From positions 1-48,374 of the forward strand of contig JAFGLV010000177.1 of assembly GCA_016927855.1 (NCBI GenBank): a DNA stretch of 48,374 nt, written 5' to 3'. Positions 42,977 through 48,374 of this stretch are shown here, piece after piece; positions within the stretch are counted from its first letter, which is position 1; each line of letters begins with the position of its first letter. The notes under the pieces were generated by a model, which was not told the origin of the DNA, made no database searches, and worked only from the letters and a program-made list of their open reading frames with translations. Origin of the DNA: Sedimentisphaerales bacterium (GTDB lineage: Bacteria > Planctomycetota > Phycisphaerae > Sedimentisphaerales > Anaerobacaceae). A program made the position numbers and the translations under genes.

Positions 42977-44482
42977 ATGAAATGCACGAACATGGTCGTC
43001 CTGAGTTTGGGATTGTTGAGCATGTCGTCATGTGAGTCTTCCTCCGCCAACTTGGGACTCTTCGAACGCGGCGCCGACGTCGGGCAGATTTCGCTGCCGG
43101 GTTCGACGCAATTCGACGCGGCGACGAAGCAGTATCGTATCACCGGCAGCGGCGTGAACATGTGGGGGACCGAAGATGCCTTCTATTTCGTGTGGCGTCC
43201 GGTTTCGGGCGACCTGAAGCTCTCGGCCCGTGTGGGCTTCGAACGCACCGGCGGGCACGAGCACCGCAAAGCCGGCTGGATGGTCCGCCAGAGCACCGAT
43301 CCCGATGCGGCCTACATCGACGCGGTTGTCCATGGCAACGGCTTGATCTGCCTGCAATACCGCAGCGAGAAAGGCGGCGAGACCCGGGAGATTCAGTCGC
43401 CCATCGAAGCCCCGGCCACTGTCCGGCTCGAACGCGACGCCGATCTGTTCACGCTTTCCGTTGCGAAGGCTGGCGCCGTGTTTCAACCAGTCGGATCAAT
43501 GACCGTGATGCTGAGCGATGCGGTGTGCGCGGGATTGGCGGTCTGCTCGCATGACGCGACTTGCAGAGAAACAGCCGTGTTCTCCGACGTCGATTTCGAG
43601 AACGTCGGTGTCGTCCCAGAGGCGTCGCGCGTACTGGAGAGCACGCTGGAGGTCATCGACGTGCAGACGTTGGAGCGGCGCATCGTCCATCGCGTCGTGG
43701 ATCACCTCGAAGCGCCGAATTGGTCACCTGACGGCAAGACCGTCGTTTTCAACAGTCGTGGCCGGCTTCATGTGATCCCGGTCACAGGCGGCACGCCTCG
43801 ACAAATCGAGTCGGGATCGGCCGACAACTGCAACAACGATCATGGCTTCTCGCCCGACGGTCAATGGCTGGCCATCAGCCACAATGCGCCGGGCACTGGC
43901 TCGCTGATCTACGTCATCCCGAGCACAGGCGGACGGCCTCGGCAGATCACTCAGCGTGGCCCATCTTACTGGCATGGCTGGTCGCCCGACGGCCGGACGC
44001 TAACCTACTGCGCCGAACAGGATGGCGAATTTGATGTGTACACCATCGGCGTTGGAGGCGGCACCGAGACGCGGCTGACCACGGCGCCGGGATTGGACGA
44101 TGGGCCGGAGTATTCGCCCGATGGTAAGTACATCTATTTCAATTCCGTGCGCTCCGGCCTGATGAAGATCTGGCGCATGCGGCCCGACGGCTCGCAGCAA
44201 GAGCAGGTGACCTCGGGAGCAGACTACGCCGACTGGTTTGCCCATCCCTCGCCCGACGGCAAGTGGCTGGTCTTCCTGTCATACGACAAATCCGTGGAGG
44301 GCCACCCGGCCAACCAGCAGGTGATGCTGCGCCTGATGCCGGCCGCCGGAGGCGAGCCCAGGGTCATTGCGCACCTGTTCGGAGGCCAAGGCACGATCAA
44401 CGTTCCCTCGTGGTCGCCCAACAGCAGCCAGGTCGCGTTCGTCAGCTACCGTCTCATCGCTCCTGTCGCTGCGCCGAGGTAA
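42977..44482 (+). CDS. lipoprotein-like protein with concanavalin-like and TolB/WD40-type beta-propeller domains
   Basis: A 501-residue exported protein. The signal ends with LLSMSSC, a lipobox-like cysteine. Residues about 30-215 are a concanavalin-like (DUF1349-type) domain (FYFVWRPVSGDLKLSARVGF, EHRKAGWMVRQS, YRSEKGG). Residues about 230-490 form a PD40/TolB-type propeller with repeated WSPDGKTVVFNS, FSPDGQWLAI, WSPDGRTLTYC, YSPDGKYIYFNS, PSPDGKWLVFLS and WSPNSSQVAFVS. Such proteins act as binding platforms in the envelope. AGGAG lies shortly before the ATG. It pairs with the DUF1028 gene upstream. Confidence 0.82.
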   Translation: MKCTNMVVLSLGLLSMSSCESSSANLGLFERGADVGQISLPGSTQFDAATKQYRITGSGVNMWGTEDAFYFVWRPVSGDLKLSARVGFERTGGHEHRKAGWMVRQSTDPDAAYIDAVVHGNGLICLQYRSEKGGETREIQSPIEAPATVRLERDADLFTLSVAKAGAVFQPVGSMTVMLSDAVCAGLAVCSHDATCRETAVFSDVDFENVGVVPEASRVLESTLEVIDVQTLERRIVHRVVDHLEAPNWSPDGKTVVFNSRGRLHVIPVTGGTPRQIESGSADNCNNDHGFSPDGQWLAISHNAPGTGSLIYVIPSTGGRPRQITQRGPSYWHGWSPDGRTLTYCAEQDGEFDVYTIGVGGGTETRLTTAPGLDDGPEYSPDGKYIYFNSVRSGLMKIWRMRPDGSQQEQVTSGADYADWFAHPSPDGKWLVFLSYDKSVEGHPANQQVMLRLMPAAGGEPRVIAHLFGGQGTINVPSWSPNSSQVAFVSYRLIAPVAAPR

Positions 44483-44610
44483 CAAAGCGCAAGGCGTAGC
44501 GGATTCTTCTGGCTTGCGCAGGCAGCCTCGTTATACTGCCGGACAGTGGCGTGTCGTTGTGCGGCCGGCCGCACGGGAGCATCGCCTCGAATGTACACAG
44601 GAGGTGCAGG

Positions 44611-45363
44611 ATGAGTGAGGGCAAACAGACGCAGATTCTGGCGGTCCTGATCGACGCCGACAACACGCAGCCGTCCATCACCGATGGGCTGCTGTCGGAG
44701 GTCGCCAAGTACGGCGTCGCCAGCGTCAAGCGGATCTACGGCGATTGGACCACCCCCAGCCTGACCGGATGGAAGTCGGTCCTGCTGGAGCACTCCATCC
44801 AGCCGATTCAGCAGTTCCGCTACACCGTCGGCAAAAACGCGACCGACAGCGCCATGATTATCGACGCGATGGACCTGCTCTATACGCGCCGGTTCGACGG
44901 CTTCTGCCTGGTCTCGAGCGATAGCGACTTCACCCGGCTGGCCGCACGCATCCGCGAAGAGGGCCTGCTCGTCTACGGCTTCGGCGAGCGGAAGACCCCC
45001 AAAGCCTTCGTCTCCGCCTGCGACAAGTTTATCTACGTCGATGTGTTGCGCTTCGAGGAAAGCGACGAGCAGACCGTCCGGCCCAAGACCGCCAACGAGC
45101 TCAAAGGCGACACCAAGCTCGTCGCGCTGTTGCGCAGCGCCCTGGAAGCGGCCTCCGACGAAAGCGGCTGGGCCCACCTCCGCGCCGTCGGCAGCAACAT
45201 CGCCAAGCAGGCTCCGGAATTCGACCCGCGCAACTATGGCTACAGCAAGCTCCGCGAGCTGGCGCTGGCGACCAAGCTCTTCGACGTGGACGAGCGTACG
45301 CAAGGCGACGGTCACACCCGCGGGATCTACATCCGCGACAAACGCAAGAAACCCCCGCGCTAG
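44611..45363 (+). CDS. NYN domain and OST-HTH/LOTUS domain protein (putative RNase)
   Basis: A 250-residue protein. N-terminal NYN (PIN-like) nuclease domain (about 8-150): LAVLIDADNTQPS, KRIYGDWT, NATDSAMIIDAMDLLY, FCLVSSDSDFTRLAARIREEGLLVYGFG with acidic residues in PIN positions. The C-terminal OST-HTH/LOTUS domain (about 165-245) has LVALLRSALEAASDESGWAHLRAVGSNI and FDPRNYGYSKLRELA. The combination occurs widely in bacteria and points to RNA binding plus RNA cleavage. AGGAGGTG at 44599-44606 is strong. A frame extension to 44551 is unlikely. No partner gene is evident. Confidence 0.9.
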   Translation: MSEGKQTQILAVLIDADNTQPSITDGLLSEVAKYGVASVKRIYGDWTTPSLTGWKSVLLEHSIQPIQQFRYTVGKNATDSAMIIDAMDLLYTRRFDGFCLVSSDSDFTRLAARIREEGLLVYGFGERKTPKAFVSACDKFIYVDVLRFEESDEQTVRPKTANELKGDTKLVALLRSALEAASDESGWAHLRAVGSNIAKQAPEFDPRNYGYSKLRELALATKLFDVDERTQGDGHTRGIYIRDKRKKPPR

Positions 45364-45374
45364 ATGCGCTGACC

Positions 45375-45400
45375 TGTAGGGTGGGTCCTTGACCCACGCG
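45375..45400 (+). repeat. GTAG-headed REP (GGGTGGGTC type)
   Basis: TGTAG then GGTGGGTC-ctt-GACCCACGCG, perfect GTGGGTC/GACCCAC stem, 11 bases after the NYN/OST-HTH stop. Compared with 8405, both stem arms change together (GGGTT/AACCC to GGGTC/GACCC), a compensatory substitution. Confidence 0.72.
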
Positions 45401-45453
45401 TGACTCGACGACGCGCCTTGCGGTTTGCCCGATCGCGTCGAGGGAACACCAGC

Positions 45454-45891
45454 ATGTGTTATGAGCTCTATCTCTCAACGAGCAGCGGACAGGACCTATC
45501 GCAGTACAACTCGGACTTGATCCGCTTTGAGCGGCTCGACAAGGTCAGTGACGGGTACACGGCCTTTCTGAAGCATCCCTGGAATTGGTACGTGGGGACA
45601 TCGACGGGATGCAGTTGCGCGCTGCGGCATTTCGCGCAAGACGATCCAGAGTTCTGTGAGCCGCAGGATTGGTGCCGGGAGGAGGACGATGATATCCGTG
45701 CCACGGCGGAGCTATACCGCGTGATCGCCAGCCTGATAGCAGGTGGAGGTCGAGTCGAGTGCCTGAACGCGTGGTCTGGCGCGTTGCACGACGAGATCAA
45801 GTCGATGGATGTTGACCTCTCCGTGGTCTCTGAAAGAGCCTTCTGTCTATTTGAGAACCATCATTTCGTTTTCAGATATGAAGCGCTGTGA
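45454..45891 (+). CDS. hypothetical protein
   Basis: A 145-residue soluble protein beginning MCYELYLSTSSGQDLSQYN. It contains WYVGTSTGCSCALRHF with a CSC pair and other scattered cysteines (CEPQDWC), an acidic stretch (REEDDDI) and no signal peptide. I do not recognise a named family. The ATG at 45454 has GAGGGAAC upstream; the longer frame from 45400 begins inside a REP and is rejected. It lies between the NYN gene and a small lipoprotein gene on the same strand. Confidence 0.55.
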   Translation: MCYELYLSTSSGQDLSQYNSDLIRFERLDKVSDGYTAFLKHPWNWYVGTSTGCSCALRHFAQDDPEFCEPQDWCREEDDDIRATAELYRVIASLIAGGGRVECLNAWSGALHDEIKSMDVDLSVVSERAFCLFENHHFVFRYEAL

Positions 45892-46012
45892 TTCCTGCGG
45901 AAGGCCCTTCGAGGTTTCGTTTGACACCCGGCAGGTCTCGACTATCATTTGTCCTACGATGTGTGGTGGTCTGGGCGGAGAACCGAATGTCAGTGATCCA
46001 GGAGAGGCAGAC

Positions 46013-46390
46013 ATGAGCAAGAGAATGGGTGCCGGGTCAACGGTCTTTATCGTGCTGTGCGTCCTGGCGGCTTGGGCGACCGGCGGGTGCATTTCGAGCC
46101 GCTCGGACGTGACCTACGGATCGAAAGGGCCCGCGGTCGGCTCGAGCACGTTGCGGAAAATCAAAGTCGGGCGGACCAGCAAGGAATGGGTGTTAGGTAC
46201 GCTCGGCGAGCCCAGCAGCGAGACCACGACTCCCGACGGGACCGAAATCCTCATGTACGAGTACACCAAGCGGGTGGACAGCCATTTCGAGTTCGAGCCC
46301 TTCCTTGACAGCCACGACAAGCGCGAGGAGCGCACCGTCTACTACTTCGAGATCACCGACGGCATCGTCACGCGGTTCTGGAAGGAGTGA
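46013..46390 (+). CDS. small lipoprotein of SmpA/BamE-like type
   Basis: A 125-residue protein with a lipoprotein signal (VFIVLCVLAAWATGGC, lipobox GGC). The mature part VGSSTLRKIKVGRTSKEWVLGTLGEPSSE and ILMYEYTKR ... TVYYFEITDGIVTRFWKE matches the SmpA/OmlA/BamE fold (a helix-helix unit with the G-x-T-xx-x-V-xx-x-LG-x-P motif, then beta strands). Envelope assembly or a generic outer-membrane lipoprotein role is inferred from the fold. AGGAGAGG precedes the ATG at 46013. The longer frame back to 45809 contains a CDSCGRPF segment but overlaps the preceding gene. Confidence 0.68.
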   Translation: MSKRMGAGSTVFIVLCVLAAWATGGCISSRSDVTYGSKGPAVGSSTLRKIKVGRTSKEWVLGTLGEPSSETTTPDGTEILMYEYTKRVDSHFEFEPFLDSHDKREERTVYYFEITDGIVTRFWKE

Positions 46391-46714
46391 TGCGCAGCCG
46401 TCTCCCTCGCGCGGCGCGCCGCGCCACTCTGGCACCTTATCCTTTCTTGGCTGATCCCGTTGCGCTGCTTGTCGGCGGGAGCGCGGCCAGAGCATCACGG
46501 CGGCATGGACCGATACGAATCTTGCCTGGTCAGTCCCCGTCGGGCAGGGAAGGGGGCCGGCCGGTCACCTGGTGACGTCCGATAAGGAAGTGACGGGAGA
46601 TGCGCGACGTGATCTTCCCCTTCGCGAATGTCACTGGGCCCTGTTCACCCTGAAAAACCGCGTTTCCGCGCAAACTGAGGGGCCCTTCATGCCGATGAAC
46701 GGAGGTACGTTCTC
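46391..46714. other. gap without a recognisable gene
   Basis: Contains a perfect 16-base palindrome GCGCGGCGCGCCGCGC (46409-46424) close after the lipoprotein stop, possibly a transcript end. No riboswitch or RNA gene was recognised. The promoter of the histidine kinase should lie here. Confidence 0.35.
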
Positions 46715-48374
46715 TTGTCAGGGGTTCGGACTTTGGTAAGGCGTTTCCTGCAGACAGGCTTTGGTCGGCGCACCTCGGGTAACGGGGACGGGGACCGCGC
46801 GCCGGTTCAGGACGAGACGGTGCACGTGCCGATTCTCGGGCCGCTGGTCGTCGCGATTCTCTTGCTGATCGGACTGTCCATCGGCGGCGCCTACGTCCTG
46901 CAGAAGCGCGATATGAAAGACCGCCTTTTGGATCAGATTGCCGAGGTCCGCCTGCTCTTCGGTGAGCGCTTCACGGCGGATGCGCAGTTGCTTCAGAGTC
47001 TTACCGAGTTTCTGGTGCGGGACGAGCAATTGCGGCGCCGCTGGCAGGCAGGGGACCGGCCCGCTTTGCTCAAGGACGCCGAGCCCATGTTCAGACAACT
47101 GCAAACGGAACGTCGGATAACGCACCTGTGCTTCCATGACCTGGAGCGGACGTGCTTCCTGCGGGTGCATGACCCGAACCGATACGGGGACCGCATCGAC
47201 CGGGTGACGCTCAACGCCGCTGTGCGAAGCGGCAACACCTCTTGCGGCATGGAACTCGGGCCAGGGGGGACATTCACCTTGCGGGCCATCCGTCCCTGGC
47301 GAATCGATGGGCGACTCGTCGGCTATATCGAGTTGGGCGAGGACATTGGACACGTCATACGTACGATCAGAAACACGCTGGATGTCGAGCTGGTTGTGGT
47401 CGTCGACAAGTCGTTCCTGGACCGGGCCGCCTGGGAAGAACGCATGAGGATGCTGGGCCGCGACGCACGGTGGAGCCTGTCGGAGGGCGTGGCCGTGATC
47501 GACAGTACGTTGGACCGGATACCGCCCGACCTCGGTGCCTATCTGTCGCGTCTGGAGGAGCACCCTCAGAACCGCCTGTTCCGCTGCAAGCGGGACGGTC
47601 GAACGTACCGCGGCGGCATCACACCCTTGTTCGACGCGTCCAACCGAGCTGTCGGTCACATTATCACCATGAAGGACGTCGGGAGCCTGGAGGCGTCGCT
47701 ACTGATGCTGTCGAGCTTGTTGCTGGCGCTCGGTGCCATCACGGCCACGGCGTTGATCGCACTATTTCGCTGGTACATCCGGCGGATCGAACGCCGTTTG
47801 ACGGAGGCGTACGTCGCTCTAAAGACCGAGATATCCACGCGTAAGCGCGTCGAGGAGGAACTGAGACTGCATCGCGAGAACCTGGAGGAGATGGTCGCGC
47901 AGCGCACCGGCGAGCTGCAGACGACCAACCTTCAGCTTGCCCAGGAGATCGTCGAGCGCGTCAAGACCGAGCAGGCGCTGGACTGGCTCAATCGGGACTT
48001 GGAATCGGCCGTGCATAGGCTCAGCGTCGCCAACCGCGACCTCCAGGATTTCCTCAACGTAGCGGCCCATGACTTGAAAGGTCCTGTTCGGTCCATGGGG
48101 ACCTCGGCCGGTTGGATTCAGACCGACTATCGCGCCTGCCTCGACAAACTGGGACAGGGCTACCTGGATCTGCTGGTCAAGCGAGCCCGACGGCTGACCA
48201 GTCATGTCGACGGCATCCTCCAGTACGCCGGCATCTGGTCGGTCACTCGCCCCAGACAACAGACGGACCTGAATGTGCTCGTCACTGAGCTGGTGCAAGA
48301 GATCGCTCCGCCGCCGGGCATTCGGGTGGTGCTCGCGACCGAACTTCCCACCCTTGTGGTCGACCGGATCCACA
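46715..48374 (+). CDS. sensor histidine kinase with double-Cache domain, 3' end outside the window
   Basis: A continuous frame of 553 codons that runs off the right edge. The start is a TTG at 46715 with GGAGG 9 bases upstream (46701-46705). TM1 is at about 39-62 (VPILGPLVVAILLLIGLSIG). The extracytoplasmic domain at about 65-320 resembles dCache_3 (CFHDLERTCFLRVHDPNRYGDRID; FTLRAIRPWRIDGRLVGYIELGED). TM2 is at about 326-353. A coiled coil (about 360-435) follows, then the HisKA dimerisation domain with phospho-acceptor H452 in NVAAHDLKGPVRSM and QYAGIW. The ATPase domain has only begun at the edge. No cognate response regulator is visible. Its family and start are well supported. Confidence 0.82.
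   Translation, partial: MSGVRTLVRRFLQTGFGRRTSGNGDGDRAPVQDETVHVPILGPLVVAILLLIGLSIGGAYVLQKRDMKDRLLDQIAEVRLLFGERFTADAQLLQSLTEFLVRDEQLRRRWQAGDRPALLKDAEPMFRQLQTERRITHLCFHDLERTCFLRVHDPNRYGDRIDRVTLNAAVRSGNTSCGMELGPGGTFTLRAIRPWRIDGRLVGYIELGEDIGHVIRTIRNTLDVELVVVVDKSFLDRAAWEERMRMLGRDARWSLSEGVAVIDSTLDRIPPDLGAYLSRLEEHPQNRLFRCKRDGRTYRGGITPLFDASNRAVGHIITMKDVGSLEASLLMLSSLLLALGAITATALIALFRWYIRRIERRLTEAYVALKTEISTRKRVEEELRLHRENLEEMVAQRTGELQTTNLQLAQEIVERVKTEQALDWLNRDLESAVHRLSVANRDLQDFLNVAAHDLKGPVRSMGTSAGWIQTDYRACLDKLGQGYLDLLVKRARRLTSHVDGILQYAGIWSVTRPRQQTDLNVLVTELVQEIAPPPGIRVVLATELPTLVVDRIH

Noticed and set aside
45881..46012. MKRCDSCGRPFEVSF zinc-ribbon-like segment in frame with the small lipoprotein
   Set aside because: It would place a zinc ribbon in front of a lipoprotein signal peptide, and it overlaps the preceding gene. 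The strong ribosome site before 46013 supports the shorter protein.

Overview
This is a GC-rich (about 60%) bacterial chromosome segment, most likely from a member of the Planctomycetota (Phycisphaerae/Sedimentisphaerales-like). The evidence is tandem GH29 fucosidases, a CotH protein with lamin-tail domains, many secreted discoidin-like, beta-helix and lyase-like proteins, a PP2C/SpoIIE regulator, an ECF sigma factor with a long C-terminal extension, and many dispersed intergenic palindromes. The assignment is inference from gene content; no rRNA, tRNA or ribosomal protein gene is present to confirm it. No phage, IS element or CRISPR array was seen.

Layout. 1-1166: 3' part of an RHS/YD-repeat protein whose 5' end runs into a cluster of palindromic repeats. 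1351-8345: PAC2-family protein, two tandem alpha-L-fucosidases and a dCache-HAMP-PP2C phosphatase. 8346-9101: a repeat-filled gap holding an orphan addiction-module antitoxin. 9102-11627: B12-binding radical SAM protein, winged-helix regulator and membrane protein, with a shared palindrome upstream of both transcription units. 11899-22521: secreted proteins (tandem discoidin-like protein, frameshifted beta-helix protein, GalT/HIT-like enzyme, CotH/LTD protein, lyase-like protein). 22722-26936: exonuclease III, a relic of a CocE/PepX hydrolase, and a two-domain GT4 glycosyltransferase. 27304-34004: a seven-gene operon rrf2-cysK-cysE-nadA-metY-nifU-nifS. 34203-37479: hemerythrin-like protein, PAP2 phosphatase and ArnT-like glycosyltransferase on the minus strand. 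37657-48374: ECF sigma factor, ABC exporter pair, DUF1028 protein, TolB-like lipoprotein, NYN/OST-HTH protein, small unknowns and a dCache histidine kinase cut by the window end.

How the genes work together. The sulfur operon is the clearest functional unit. CysE and CysK make cysteine, MetY incorporates sulfur into homocysteine, NifS and NifU turn cysteine sulfur into Fe-S clusters, NadA is an Fe-S client, and the Rrf2 regulator with three cysteines probably senses Fe-S or cysteine status. The 9.1-11.6 kb block looks like a small autoregulated regulon.

The most unusual feature is a family of REP-like elements. Each has a GTAG head followed by a hairpin stem, and the stems differ from copy to copy. 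They lie just after stop codons, supply the stop codon of two genes, and sit in frame inside a PP2C phosphatase and an ECF sigma factor. Other dispersed repeats are in frame in an ABC permease and encode the apparent signal peptide of a fucosidase. No REP-associated transposase (RAYT) is in the window.
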